From NCBI RefSeq assembly GCF_006228385.1, contig NZ_CP039852.1:2930001-2994000 (forward strand): a stretch of 64,000 bases of DNA, in the 5' to 3' direction. Positions 1-8,732 of this stretch are shown here, piece by piece (within the stretch, counting starts at the first letter, position 1; each line of letters starts with the position of its first letter). Made by a program: the position numbers and the translations under genes. The stretch comes from Salinimonas iocasae (GTDB lineage: Bacteria > Pseudomonadota > Gammaproteobacteria > Enterobacterales > Alteromonadaceae). The notes under the pieces are model-generated. The model was not told the DNA's origin and ran no database searches. It was given only the letters and a program-made list of their open reading frames with translations.

Positions 1-2
1 AG

Positions 3-1013
3 GTGGCTGTTAGTCCGGAAAGCCTGATGATGTTAGCCAAAACAGATCGCCACTGTGGCATGATGAAGCAAAAGCAAGGCGAGCGAAAATTTGTTATTCG
101 CGAACAGGTGACACTGCCTGCCCTACGATACCTGAGCTTTGATCAGTGGTATGAACTTCTGCAGCGTTTTGACTCTGAGTCAGAGTCACTTATGGCGTAT
201 CAACCCGGAGGACGCGTTTATCCTCTTAACCATCCGCCATCATCGCTACTGGCCATTATAGATTTACTCCAGCGTCCCGATCTTGAGGTGGACGTGTTAA
301 GCCAGCGAATAGAGGGTGAAGCTGCATTTGCTAATGCCCTGAAAGTGGCAGCCAGCAACGATAATCGTCTTCAGTTACCCGTGCATGACGTAAAGCAGGC
401 AATACTGACATTTGGCCTGGATCGCGTTGGCGATATGCTAATTCGGGAAGCGCTGGTTCAGCGTCTGACTCAAAACTATTTTCCGCTTAGCCAGATGTGT
501 CAGAACGTACTGGACGTCAGCGCCAATTTATCATCGCTTATCGCAGCAGAGACCAACACATCACTAAGCCCGCAGGCTGCCGGATTAATCAGTAGTTTCT
601 TACTTGCTCCGCTGTTTAGCTTACCCGCGCTTAAGGTGCTACCGCGCTTTATCCACAATAATCACAACCTGCACAACGTCAATGAGTTAGTGGGACTGAA
701 AACAGCACATCCATTTTTAGATTTTGCGGGCGAATTAGCATCCAACTGGCATTTGCCGGCTTCACATCGTGCGCTCATTTTGCAGATGGGTCAATTGCCG
801 TCACAATCTGCTTCAAGCCAGCAATCTGACATCGCTGTGATCATGCTTAGCCTTATCTGGACAAGACAATGGCTTTTCTGCCCCCAATTACCCGATGAAG
901 CCAGTAAAGAAGCTGAACGACAGTGCCTGCATCTTTTATCAATTTCTACCGCTGAGCGAGCAAAATATCATGAGAAGCTTTCTCATTTGCTATACTCAAC
1001 CGTTATAACCTGA
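3..1013 (+). CDS. HDOD-domain-like signalling protein, 5' end cut by window
   Basis: The frame is open to the left edge of the window, so the GTG at base 3 need not be the true start; the gene is probably truncated. The middle of the 336 visible residues (about 85-290) is all-helical and resembles an HDOD domain, with an LDRVGDMLIREALVQRL segment like those in HDOD regulators. HDOD proteins are catalytically dead HD-type domains used in signalling, but the target of this one cannot be told. There is no signal peptide or membrane segment, so it should be cytoplasmic. It stands alone, about 210 bp upstream of the dehydrogenase gene. The family call is by eye and moderate. Confidence 0.55.
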   Translation: MAVSPESLMMLAKTDRHCGMMKQKQGERKFVIREQVTLPALRYLSFDQWYELLQRFDSESESLMAYQPGGRVYPLNHPPSSLLAIIDLLQRPDLEVDVLSQRIEGEAAFANALKVAASNDNRLQLPVHDVKQAILTFGLDRVGDMLIREALVQRLTQNYFPLSQMCQNVLDVSANLSSLIAAETNTSLSPQAAGLISSFLLAPLFSLPALKVLPRFIHNNHNLHNVNELVGLKTAHPFLDFAGELASNWHLPASHRALILQMGQLPSQSASSQQSDIAVIMLSLIWTRQWLFCPQLPDEASKEAERQCLHLLSISTAERAKYHEKLSHLLYSTVIT

Positions 1014-1225
1014 CAATGCAATCAAACGCGTTGTTAGATTACGACAATCATGACTAGTGCCAGAAGCCATGTTGCTATAAAATACGCGCGATTTAGTTCC
1101 TTGGCGAAATATATCTATAGCAGCTACTCACATCGCTTAGTGATTCGCCAATACAATGGCTTAATTTAGCCATTAGCTGAAACCCTTTAAAACAGAAACG
1201 ACAATTTACCAGAGGATCCCCCCAC

Positions 1226-2236
1226 ATGACTCAGCAACGCATTACGGTCATTCGCGGCGACGGTATCGGCCCTGATATCATTGATGCCACCACAAAAATT
1301 CTGGACAAAGTAGGCTGTGATTTTGCCTATGACTATGCTGATGCCGGCCTGGTCGCGTTAGAAAAACATGGCGAGCTATTACCACAGGAAACTCTGGACC
1401 TGATTGCAAAAAATAAAATTGCATTAAAAGGCCCGTTGACTACCCCGGTAGGTGAAGGCTTTACCTCTATCAACGTTAGTCTGCGTAAGCAATTCAAATT
1501 ATATGCAAACCTTCGCCCGGTTATGTCATTCAAAGGCACAAAAGCACGCTATGAAGACATCGACATTATCACTGTACGTGAAAATACCCAGGGTATGTAT
1601 TCTGGCCTGGGTCAGACAGTTTCAGAAGATGGTAATGAAGCTGAAGCGATGAGTAAGATCACCCGTGAAGGTGCGGAGAAGATTGTTACTTTTGCCTACG
1701 AAATGGCGCGTCGCGAAGGCCGTAAAAAAGTTACTGCGGTACACAAAGCAAACATCCTGAAATCTACCTCAGGTCTTTTCTTAAAAGTTGCGCGTGAAGT
1801 TGGCGAGCGTTATCCGGACATTGAAAGTGCCGAGATGATCGTGGATAACACTTGCATGCAGTTAGTGATGAATCCGCATCAGTTCGACGTCATCGTTACC
1901 ACTAACCTGTTCGGTGATATTATCTCCGATCTTTGTGCGGGTCTGGTTGGCGGCCTTGGTATGGCGCCTGGCGCAAACATTGGTGAAGACTGCGCAATTT
2001 TTGAAGCAGTTCACGGCTCAGCACCGGATATCGCCGGTAAAAATCTAGCTAACCCGACCTCAGTCATTCTGGCTGCAGTACAAATGCTTGAATACCTGAA
2101 CATGGGCGACAAAGCTGAAAAAGTTCGCTCTGCATTAAAAGATGTCATTGAGTCCGGCGATCGCACTACCCGCGATTTAGGTGGCCAGGATGGTACAACT
2201 GAGTTCACTCAGGCAGTTCTGGATCGTTTGAACTAA
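1226..2236 (+). CDS. Isocitrate dehydrogenase, NAD-type (isocitrate/isopropylmalate dehydrogenase family)
   Basis: This 336-aa enzyme oxidatively decarboxylates isocitrate to 2-oxoglutarate in the TCA cycle. It starts with the family's nucleotide-binding strand (VIRGDGIGPDI). It carries the substrate loop SINVSLRKQFKLYANLRP, with the serine, asparagine and arginines typical of isocitrate binding. Later come the metal-site stretch TTNLFGDIISDLCAGLVGG and the cofactor loop HGSAPDIAGKNLANP. Its length fits the short NAD-type homologues rather than the ~415-aa E. coli Icd. An isopropylmalate or homoisocitrate dehydrogenase is less likely because of the SINVSLRK loop. It is monocistronic and ends in a strong terminator. 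The sequence AGAGGATCC upstream of the ATG provides a ribosome site. Confidence 0.9.
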   Translation: MTQQRITVIRGDGIGPDIIDATTKILDKVGCDFAYDYADAGLVALEKHGELLPQETLDLIAKNKIALKGPLTTPVGEGFTSINVSLRKQFKLYANLRPVMSFKGTKARYEDIDIITVRENTQGMYSGLGQTVSEDGNEAEAMSKITREGAEKIVTFAYEMARREGRKKVTAVHKANILKSTSGLFLKVAREVGERYPDIESAEMIVDNTCMQLVMNPHQFDVIVTTNLFGDIISDLCAGLVGGLGMAPGANIGEDCAIFEAVHGSAPDIAGKNLANPTSVILAAVQMLEYLNMGDKAEKVRSALKDVIESGDRTTRDLGGQDGTTEFTQAVLDRLN

Positions 2237-2276
2237 GCGTTTAGACCTTCGGGTAACTGAATCATTGCATGATAAA

Positions 2277-2303
2277 AGACGCCAGACCGGCGTCTTTTTT
2301 TTT
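2277..2303 (+). terminator. Rho-independent terminator of the isocitrate dehydrogenase gene
   Basis: A GACGCC/GGCGTC stem with a five-base loop is followed by nine T residues, about 40 bp after the stop codon. Confidence 0.9.
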
Positions 2304-2400
2304 GCCTGTACTAAAACTGGTCGTCAGACTAACGTATTTCAGTAAGTTTCAATTTATTCTTTGTCTGCCAATTTCGGCTACCACAGACAAGGAATGAACA

Positions 2401-2727
2401 GTGAAAATTATCAAAACCGCTACGCTTAAATATCTTGCCCCACTTTTCTGTATTGCATCTCTGGCTGGTTTACCCGCAAGTTTTGCTTATGCAGACAACG
2501 CAACTGCAAGTCAGTCCCAGATCGCTGATGAGCGCATGGATCTGAATCTGGTAACGGCAGAGCAACTGGCGACGCTTCCGGGCATTGGCAAGAAAAAAGC
2601 CGAGTCTATTATTCGTTACCGCGAGGATAAAGGTCGTTTTCTTGAAGTAGAGCAGCTTACTGAAGTGAAAGGAATTGGCCCGAAATTACTGGCTAAAATT
2701 CAAAGTAAGTTGCAGGTCAGTGAATAA
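2401..2727 (+). CDS. Secreted ComEA-like helix-hairpin-helix DNA-binding protein
   Basis: This 108-aa protein has an N-terminal signal peptide (about residues 1-31, hydrophobic core LAPLFCIASLAGLPASFA). A tandem helix-hairpin-helix module follows at about 46-105, with hairpins LATLPGIGKKKAESI and LTEVKGIGPKLLAKI. This is the ComEA layout: such periplasmic proteins bind incoming double-stranded DNA during natural transformation without sequence specificity. Translation starts at GTG 2401, preceded by AAGGA at a suitable distance. It is alone and convergent with galU, with which it shares a terminator. A role in DNA uptake is inferred from the family. Confidence 0.85.
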   Translation: MKIIKTATLKYLAPLFCIASLAGLPASFAYADNATASQSQIADERMDLNLVTAEQLATLPGIGKKKAESIIRYREDKGRFLEVEQLTEVKGIGPKLLAKIQSKLQVSE

Positions 2728-2737
2728 CCTGCAAAAA

Positions 2738-2759
2738 AAAGCTCCCGCTCGGGAGCTTT
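2738..2759. terminator. Bidirectional terminator between comEA-like gene and galU
   Basis: A near-perfect 9-10 bp stem (AAAGCTCCC/GGGAGCTTT) is flanked by an A run on the left and T residues on the right, between the two convergent stop codons. It should stop transcription from both sides. Confidence 0.85.
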
Positions 2760-2763
2760 GTCT

Positions 2764-3657
2764 TTAAAATTTAAGTGACGACAAATACTCTTTAAATTCA
2801 TCCCCTAATGCCGGGTGGCGCAACGCGTATTCGACATTGGCTTTCATATAACCAAGTTTACTTCCGCAATCATGGCTCATGCCTTTCATGTAGTAGGCAT
2901 CTACCTGCTCAATGCGCATCAGTGAATCAATGGCGTCCGTTAGCTGCACCTCGCCGCCGGCACCTGGTGGCGTATACTCCAACAGATCCCAGACTTTTTC
3001 TGAAAGTACATAGCGACCGACGATCGCCAGATCAGAAGGTGCTTCTTCCAGTGATGGCTTTTCTACCATCTTATGAATCTTTGCAGAATCACCCGGCGAA
3101 ATTTCCATACCGTCTAAATCAACAATACCAAATTTGGTAATTTCTTCCTGCGGTACTTGCTCTACCATCACCTGACTGACACGGCTTGTGTTAAATTTCG
3201 CCACCATATCAGCCAGGTTATCCTTGCTCGAATCGCTGGCAACATCATCAATAATGACATCGGGCAACACGACTGCAAACGGAGAGTCACCTACCAATGG
3301 ACGCGCACATAAAATGGCGTGTCCAAGGCCTGCTGCATGCCCCTGACGAACGTGCATTATGGTCACATCTTTAGGGCAGATAGACTGTACTTCTTCAAGT
3401 AACTGACGCTTTACACGCTTCTCAAGAGTAGCTTCTAACTCAAAAGACGTATCGAAGTGGTTCTCAATGCTGTTTTTACTGGCGTGAGTCACCAGAATAA
3501 TTTCTTTGATACCCGCTTTCACACACTCATTCACTACGTATTGAATAAGTGGCTTATCTACTACCGGCAGCATCTCTTTAGGGATAGCTTTCGTTGCTGG
3601 CAACATACGTGTTCCCAGCCCTGCAACAGGAATTACTGCTTTTTGTACCTGACTCAT
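2764..3657 (-). CDS. galU: UTP-glucose-1-phosphate uridylyltransferase
   Basis: The enzyme makes UDP-glucose from UTP and glucose-1-phosphate. At 297 aa it has the normal GalU length. The N-terminal nucleotidyltransferase signature [20 protein letters not shown] is followed by [15 protein letters not shown], the classic uridylyltransferase motif. [10 protein letters not shown] supplies the metal-binding aspartate region, and [14 protein letters not shown] and [12 protein letters not shown] match GalU. It lies 2 bp downstream of ugd, so the two are co-transcribed and supply UDP-glucose and UDP-glucuronate for surface polysaccharide made by the neighbouring genes. Confidence 0.97.
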   Translation of the reverse strand: MSQVQKAVIPVAGLGTRMLPATKAIPKEMLPVVDKPLIQYVVNECVKAGIKEIILVTHASKNSIENHFDTSFELEATLEKRVKRQLLEEVQSICPKDVTIMHVRQGHAAGLGHAILCARPLVGDSPFAVVLPDVIIDDVASDSSKDNLADMVAKFNTSRVSQVMVEQVPQEEITKFGIVDLDGMEISPGDSAKIHKMVEKPSLEEAPSDLAIVGRYVLSEKVWDLLEYTPPGAGGEVQLTDAIDSLMRIEQVDAYYMKGMSHDCGSKLGYMKANVEYALRHPALGDEFKEYLSSLKF

Positions 3658-3659
3658 GT

Positions 3660-5003
3660 CTATTGCGTTCCTTTTACTGATAATCCGCGACCAATAGCAT
3701 AATACTCTATGCCGTATTCAGTCATGCGCTTCGGTTCGAAAAGATTACGTCCGTCAAAGACAACCGGGTCGGTTAGTTTTGACTTAATTAGTTCAAAATC
3801 CGGTGCCCGGAACATCTGCCATTCTGTGCAGATGACCATGAAGTCAGCACCGTTAAGTGTCGCCTCTTTGGTTCCCATGAGACGCAGGTCTTCACGGTCG
3901 CCATAAAGACGCTGTGTTTCTTCCATAGCTTCTGGATCGTAAGCCTGTACAATCGCACCGGCTTCCCATAAACGTTCCATAAGTACGCGGCTGGAGGCTT
4001 CTCGCATGTCATCTGTATTAGGTTTGAAAGATAAGCCCCACAATGCAACTGTTTTACCTTTTACATCATTGTTGTAGTGATGCATTATGTATTCAAACAG
4101 CTTTTCTTTTTGGTCATAGTTGACAGCTTCAACAGACTCCAAAATACGCGCGGTATAACCCACCGCATTCGCACTACGAACCAGCGCCTGCACATCTTTA
4201 GGGAAACAGGAACCGCCATAGCCACAACCAGGATAGATAAACTGATAACCTATTCTTGGATCAGAGCCAATACCATGACGAACATGCTCAATATCGGCGC
4301 CAAATCGTTCTGCCAGATTAGCGATTTCATTCATGAAGCTGATTTTAGTGGCAAGCATACAGTTTGCAGCGTATTTCGTGAGCTCCGCGCTTCGTATATC
4401 CATGGTAATCACTTTGTCGTGATTACGGTTAAACGGTGAGTACAGTTCGCGCAGTTTCTTTTCCGCATGTTCACTGTCTGTGCCCAGAATAATTCTGTCA
4501 GGGCGCATACAATCGCTGACCGCGGCCCCTTCTTTTAGAAACTCAGGGTTTGACACCACATCAAAACCACAGGATTTATCCAATGACTCAAGTGTGTCAT
4601 TAACCTTAGCGCGCACCTTGTCAGCAGTTCCAACCGGCACGGTAGATTTGTTAATAATTATCTTGTGGTTATTCATATACGTCGCAACGGTTTCTGCGAC
4701 TGCTAATACGTATTTCAGGTCTGCAGAACCATCTTCATCGGGAGGCGTTCCAACCGCAATGAAAATAAGTTCACCATGTTCAACACCGGCTTTTGCATCT
4801 GTAGTAAATTTCAGATGCCCAGCATCAAAGTTACTTTTTACCAGCGGGGTCAGACCCGGCTCATAAATAGGGATTTCGCCTTTTTCAAGGTTGTCGACTT
4901 TGCGCTGATCGACATCAACACAGACCACATCATGTCCGACTTCGGCCAGTACAGCGGCCTGCACTAACCCAACATATCCAATTCCAAATACTGTGACTTT
5001 CAC
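3660..5003 (-). CDS. ugd: UDP-glucose 6-dehydrogenase
   Basis: This 447-aa enzyme oxidises UDP-glucose twice with NAD to UDP-glucuronate. The Rossmann motif [20 protein letters not shown] opens the protein. The catalytic cysteine lies in the [12 protein letters not shown] motif near residue 262. [20 protein letters not shown] starts the C-terminal UDP-binding domain. It is first in the ugd-galU pair; an upstream gap of about 110 bp would hold the promoter. The uronic acid product fits the acidic capsule implied by the adjacent export genes. Confidence 0.97.
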   Translation of the reverse strand: MKVTVFGIGYVGLVQAAVLAEVGHDVVCVDVDQRKVDNLEKGEIPIYEPGLTPLVKSNFDAGHLKFTTDAKAGVEHGELIFIAVGTPPDEDGSADLKYVLAVAETVATYMNNHKIIINKSTVPVGTADKVRAKVNDTLESLDKSCGFDVVSNPEFLKEGAAVSDCMRPDRIILGTDSEHAEKKLRELYSPFNRNHDKVITMDIRSAELTKYAANCMLATKISFMNEIANLAERFGADIEHVRHGIGSDPRIGYQFIYPGCGYGGSCFPKDVQALVRSANAVGYTARILESVEAVNYDQKEKLFEYIMHHYNNDVKGKTVALWGLSFKPNTDDMREASSRVLMERLWEAGAIVQAYDPEAMEETQRLYGDREDLRLMGTKEATLNGADFMVICTEWQMFRAPDFELIKSKLTDPVVFDGRNLFEPKRMTEYGIEYYAIGRGLSVKGTQ

Positions 5004-5112
5004 AACCTATCCTTAAACACTTTTACTTAAAATGACACAGGCTTCAAAGATTTACCTGTTACTTTATCAAGACAGTTATCAGCTTTGAAAAGCAAACCTA
5101 TAACATAGTAAT

Positions 5113-5973
5113 CTATTTCTGAATTTTACCAGTACGCCCTGTGAGGCCATCCTTCAGCCCCTGCCACATATAACCACCACGCAGTTTACCCTGCGGGAAA
5201 TACCACCGGTTTACCAGAAAGCGAAGCGGCAAGGCAGTCAGATGACGACACTTCCAATACACAGGCACGTAGCCTCTTCGGGAAAGGATAAGCACATTTC
5301 GTACCTGGTAATAAAGTCTTACTGGTGCACCACGCTTAAAGTTCATGCCAAACAGGCGATGCCTGCCATCTCCCTGACGATGGGGCATAACGACGTTTGC
5401 CGCCTTCAGTACGAGGTACCCGTGCCGTTTTGCTCGCCAGCACCACTCATGATCAACACCATCAATAAAAAGGGCGCTCTCTTTTTTGCCAATACGCTTA
5501 TAGGCCAGTGTATTTATGATCATGCCAGATGCGATAATCTGGCGGGTAAGAATATGATTGTCGGTCAGATAAGTCTCTTTACTTGCCCGGGCCTTCACCT
5601 GTTTGTTGTCAAACTCACACAGAACTTGCGGCCCGATACATGCGAGCTTTTCAAATTGTTTAGCAGCAGTGTTATATGCATCAAGCAATTGATTCAAAAA
5701 CGTGCCGGTTAGCTGGCTGTCCTGGTCAAGTAGTAATACCGCTTCAGCGCCCTCGGCGATGGCCTGATCTATTCCCTGATTCTGCGCTTCAGCGATGCCG
5801 GCATTTTCAGGGTTGTGGATGTAATGATTGGCCTCATCGGATATCACAGGGAGTCGGTCTGGTGAGTTATCGACCAGGATAACGGGCCAGTCTACTTGGC
5901 GAAGTGCCTTGAGCATCAGGGTAAGATGCTGAGTATCTGGATGGTAGAGGATTATTACAGCAGCAATATTCAA
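5113..5973 (-). CDS. Family 2 glycosyltransferase, rhamnosyltransferase-like
   Basis: This 286-aa GT-A fold enzyme has no signal peptide. Its N-terminus (AAVIILYHPDTQHLTLMLKAL) and the stretch NPENAGIAEAQNQGI are typical of rhamnosyltransferase-type GT2 proteins. DQDSQ near residue 83 is the metal/nucleotide-sugar DxD motif, and GVDHEWCWRAKRHGY is the acceptor-site region. It overlaps the upstream glycosyltransferase by 4 bp (ATGA), so the two are translationally coupled. It should add one sugar to a lipid-linked polysaccharide on the cytoplasmic face; donor and acceptor cannot be read from sequence. Confidence 0.85.
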   Translation of the reverse strand: MNIAAVIILYHPDTQHLTLMLKALRQVDWPVILVDNSPDRLPVISDEANHYIHNPENAGIAEAQNQGIDQAIAEGAEAVLLLDQDSQLTGTFLNQLLDAYNTAAKQFEKLACIGPQVLCEFDNKQVKARASKETYLTDNHILTRQIIASGMIINTLAYKRIGKKESALFIDGVDHEWCWRAKRHGYLVLKAANVVMPHRQGDGRHRLFGMNFKRGAPVRLYYQVRNVLILSRRGYVPVYWKCRHLTALPLRFLVNRWYFPQGKLRGGYMWQGLKDGLTGRTGKIQK

Positions 5974-6872
5974 TGTTTTACAATTTTTTCCAATAAGATT
6001 CGATCAAATTTGTACGCCCACTTCACTACACGAGCGGGCATCAGTCGCAATCCCAGAACTGCCAGTGCATAAAAGGTATTTAAAACAGAATATCGATGAA
6101 GTTTGCGCATGGCAATAAAACGCGCTTTAAATTCGTTTAGAGACTTCGTTAATCCGCGACGCTTGTAAAAGTCATTGACTCGCCGAAACCGGAGTAGCTT
6201 CTCGCGCAAATTACGAAACTGATAACCTTGTGCAGCCAGATCTATCCAAAGAAAATAGTCCTGTGTGTTTAAACGCTTTGCATCATAACGAAAGCCATCA
6301 TGAAACACTTTCATGCGAATAGCGACGGTGGGATGGTTCACCGTACAGCGTCGAGGTAGCATTCGAACAATAATGTGGTGGGAGGCTGGCATTACCCTGG
6401 CACCGACAGGATCGCCAGACTCATTAACTTCAGTTAGACCAGTACCCAGAATATCTACCTCTGAATGTCCATCCAGAAACGCAACCTGCTTTTCAAGGCG
6501 TTCGGGCAAACAGGCATCGTCAGCATCCATGCGGAAGAAGTAATCAATACCCAGTTGCGTGACGGCCCACTCTATTGCCAGGTTCATACTCGCCGCCAAA
6601 CCGATATTGTGACTGTTCTGCGCAACAATTATACGCGAATCACGCTGAGCAAACGCCAAAAGCATGGCCGTCGTTGCCGCTGGCACGCTACCATCAACAA
6701 TAATCAGAAAGGTAAAATCGGCGTATGATTGCTCGCAAACGCTTTTGATTGCATCGTGCACCCACTCGGGTTTATCCGCCTCGTACGTCGACATGGCAAC
6801 GAGCACCGGCGATTTGCACTGGGCAGGCGCTTCACTGATAAACTTAAAGGTATTGTTTACTGAATCGGGCAC
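5970..6872 (-). CDS. Family 2 glycosyltransferase
   Basis: This 300-aa protein has a GT-A domain at about residues 18-200. The start VLVAMSTYEADKPEWVHDAI and the DxD-type motif RMDADDACLPERLEKQ are clear. The segment VNHPTVAIRMKVF followed by DYFLWIDLAAQGYQF is the usual acceptor region, and a basic C-terminal tail may touch the membrane. It is the first gene of a two-gene unit, 4 bp overlapping the next, and lies just downstream of wecA in the same direction. It probably builds the repeat unit of the local surface glycan. The transferred sugar is unknown. Confidence 0.85.
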   Translation of the reverse strand: MPDSVNNTFKFISEAPAQCKSPVLVAMSTYEADKPEWVHDAIKSVCEQSYADFTFLIIVDGSVPAATTAMLLAFAQRDSRIIVAQNSHNIGLAASMNLAIEWAVTQLGIDYFFRMDADDACLPERLEKQVAFLDGHSEVDILGTGLTEVNESGDPVGARVMPASHHIIVRMLPRRCTVNHPTVAIRMKVFHDGFRYDAKRLNTQDYFLWIDLAAQGYQFRNLREKLLRFRRVNDFYKRRGLTKSLNEFKARFIAMRKLHRYSVLNTFYALAVLGLRLMPARVVKWAYKFDRILLEKIVKH

Positions 6873-6943
6873 AAAATGACGTTACTGGCTGACAAAGGGC
6901 TGCAATAATACACGAGACGTCGAAAAGATGGAAACGGGAGGTG

Positions 6944-8002
6944 TTACGCTAGTTTTTTAAACTTTCTAATCATACGCCAGATATTCTGGATGATGTAACT
7001 GTATACCATGAGCAGCGCTATAAACCCGAAGAACATCGCCCACTCAGGAACAGCAAATACTTCGCCCAATACGCCAATCAGGCAATAAATACTGCCCATA
7101 AAAAGAATGGCGACGAGCGCCTGATTCGAAGAAAGTCCAGCGCGCATAAATATGTTGTGAAGATGTTTGCGGTCAGGCCGTAATACAGATTGCCCTTTGC
7201 GGGCGCGGCGATACATTATCGCGGCCATATCCATAAGTGGCAGGCCGATTAACCATACAGCTGTAATGGGTCGAAATGCCGCTTCTGTACCCTGAGCATG
7301 GTCAACCAACAGCCATACGATGGTTAATCCGACAAACATACTACCGGCATCACCCATAAATATTTTATTGCCCCGGAATCCTTTCCAGCTCAGATTGAAT
7401 GCCAGAAAAGGTACGATGGCAGCGATAATGATCAATGGCTCCATTATTGCCCCGCCATTGCCCGCCAGTAAAAGGAGACACACTACCGCCAGCAATACAA
7501 CCAGGCTCATTCCCCCGGCCAGACCATCTATACCATCAATCATGTTGAAGGCATTGATTACACCCACAACACAGACAATCGTAAAGAAATAACCGGCGAG
7601 TCCGAGATCGACATCGCCAATGGCAAACAAATTTCCCAAGGAAGTAATGTAGTTCTGCGCGCTCCAGGCCATGATGGCTGCAACGCCAAACTGGCACATT
7701 AACCGCCCCTTCGCACTTAACTCGAACCGGTCATCAAGCATGCCTAATAAGACAATAAAAGCGGAAGCAGTAAAAAACAGAGGATTGTTCTTCATCCACA
7801 CATCAGTGACGATACTGGCAACCACAACCGCCATAAAAATAGCTACACCACCCGTTAACGGTACCATGCCATGATGGCGTTTTCTTATATTAGGCTGATC
7901 GACCAACCCAAACTGATGAGCCAGTGGTGTCATGACTACCAATAGGATTAACGCCACAAAGAATGCGGTGAATAATGGGACTATTTGAAGGTAATCGAAC
8001 AT
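6944..8002 (-). CDS. wecA: Undecaprenyl-phosphate N-acetylglucosaminyl-1-phosphate transferase
   Basis: This 352-aa integral membrane protein has about eleven hydrophobic segments and belongs to the MraY/WecA family. VDQPNIRKRHHGMVPLTGG matches the WecA N-terminal cytoplasmic loop. LLGMLDDRFELSAKGR holds the catalytic DD, NMIDGIDGLAGG the second aspartate motif, and RPDRKHLHN the basic loop typical of WecA rather than MraY. It moves a sugar-1-phosphate (GlcNAc in known WecA) onto undecaprenyl phosphate, starting O-antigen or related glycans. It is transcribed away from the export operon and towards the two glycosyltransferases that probably extend its product. Confidence 0.85.
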   Translation of the reverse strand: MFDYLQIVPLFTAFFVALILLVVMTPLAHQFGLVDQPNIRKRHHGMVPLTGGVAIFMAVVVASIVTDVWMKNNPLFFTASAFIVLLGMLDDRFELSAKGRLMCQFGVAAIMAWSAQNYITSLGNLFAIGDVDLGLAGYFFTIVCVVGVINAFNMIDGIDGLAGGMSLVVLLAVVCLLLLAGNGGAIMEPLIIIAAIVPFLAFNLSWKGFRGNKIFMGDAGSMFVGLTIVWLLVDHAQGTEAAFRPITAVWLIGLPLMDMAAIMYRRARKGQSVLRPDRKHLHNIFMRAGLSSNQALVAILFMGSIYCLIGVLGEVFAVPEWAMFFGFIALLMVYSYIIQNIWRMIRKFKKLA

Positions 8003-8345
8003 GCTAAGAAAAATCCATTGTCAATCAGGTGCCAGAAAAACCACAACGCTACGACTTCAAAATGTTGATTCAGCGTAAAAAAATCCATTAAAAGCGATTG
8101 TTGTTTTTCTCCAAAGCTCAATTATTGTCAGCGCACAGAAATGAAGAAGCGGCTTTGGTAGGCCAATAATAATAAACATTCTTTAATCTGACCACCTTTT
8201 TTGTGAAAGACCAAACCAATAATTAAACGGCGTCCCAGTAGAAATCTGTTTCTTAGCACGCTTTGAATTTTTTCACCCGGGGTGAAATTTACGATTTGTA
8301 TGGTATTCTATCGCCCAATTTAATACAGGCCTTGCGTTAACTTTC
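8003..8345. other. Intergenic region between wecA and the capsule export operon
   Basis: These 343 bp separate divergent operons and hold no convincing gene. They must contain both promoters. The only strong structure seen is the palindrome at 8271-8287, described separately. No JUMPStart/ops-like element was recognised. Confidence 0.6.
8271..8287. promoter_or_regulatory. Perfect 17-bp palindrome, likely operator of the capsule export operon
   Basis: TTTCACCC-G-GGGTGAAA is a perfect inverted repeat with one central base, 59 bp before the lipoprotein start codon. A possible -10 (TATTCT, near 8302-8308) lies just downstream, so a bound protein would sit over the promoter. The cognate regulator is not identified. 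Confidence 0.5.
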
Positions 8346-8732
8346 ATGAATGCGAAGAAAAATTGCTACGTCGCGCTGATATTTACAGGAAGCGCGTTGC
8401 TTTTCGGGTGTGCCTCGGCGCCCGGTCCTGTGGTGGCCGATGTACCGCTCGTCCACCCTAATTACGCGCTCAAAAATCAGGGGCAGGTTGTGAGTATAGC
8501 CCCTATGAAAACGCTTTCCGCAGGAGAAACTATTGCGATCAGTGACTCCTCTTGGGAAATAGGACAGCAATATTTTTCGGCCTCTCGCCAGCATTGTTTC
8601 GCGCTGCGTCAGGTTGCAGCCAGTCAGCAACACGCTGTTAGCGAAGCGCGACTGTGCAAAAGTGATTCTAGCTGGATGTTCTACCCTTCGGTTTTAGCCA
8701 ACAGTTTGACCGGTAAATCAGCAGCCAGATAA
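8346..8732 (+). CDS. Small lipoprotein of the polysaccharide export operon
   Basis: This 128-aa protein has a type II signal peptide with lipobox LFGC, putting the lipidated cysteine at about residue 22. The rest is a small soluble domain with two further cysteines (QHCFALRQ and ARLCKSD) that could form a disulfide. It opens the operon and its TAA is followed directly by the ATG of the exporter gene. The position suggests a periplasmic or outer-membrane accessory factor for polysaccharide export. I do not recognise the family, so that role is inferred from context only. Confidence 0.75.
   Translation: MNAKKNCYVALIFTGSALLFGCASAPGPVVADVPLVHPNYALKNQGQVVSIAPMKTLSAGETIAISDSSWEIGQQYFSASRQHCFALRQVAASQQHAVSEARLCKSDSSWMFYPSVLANSLTGKSAAR

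Noticed and set aside
8003..8345. Search for a JUMPStart/ops element before capsule genes
   Set aside because: No GGCGGTAG-type core was found in either strand.
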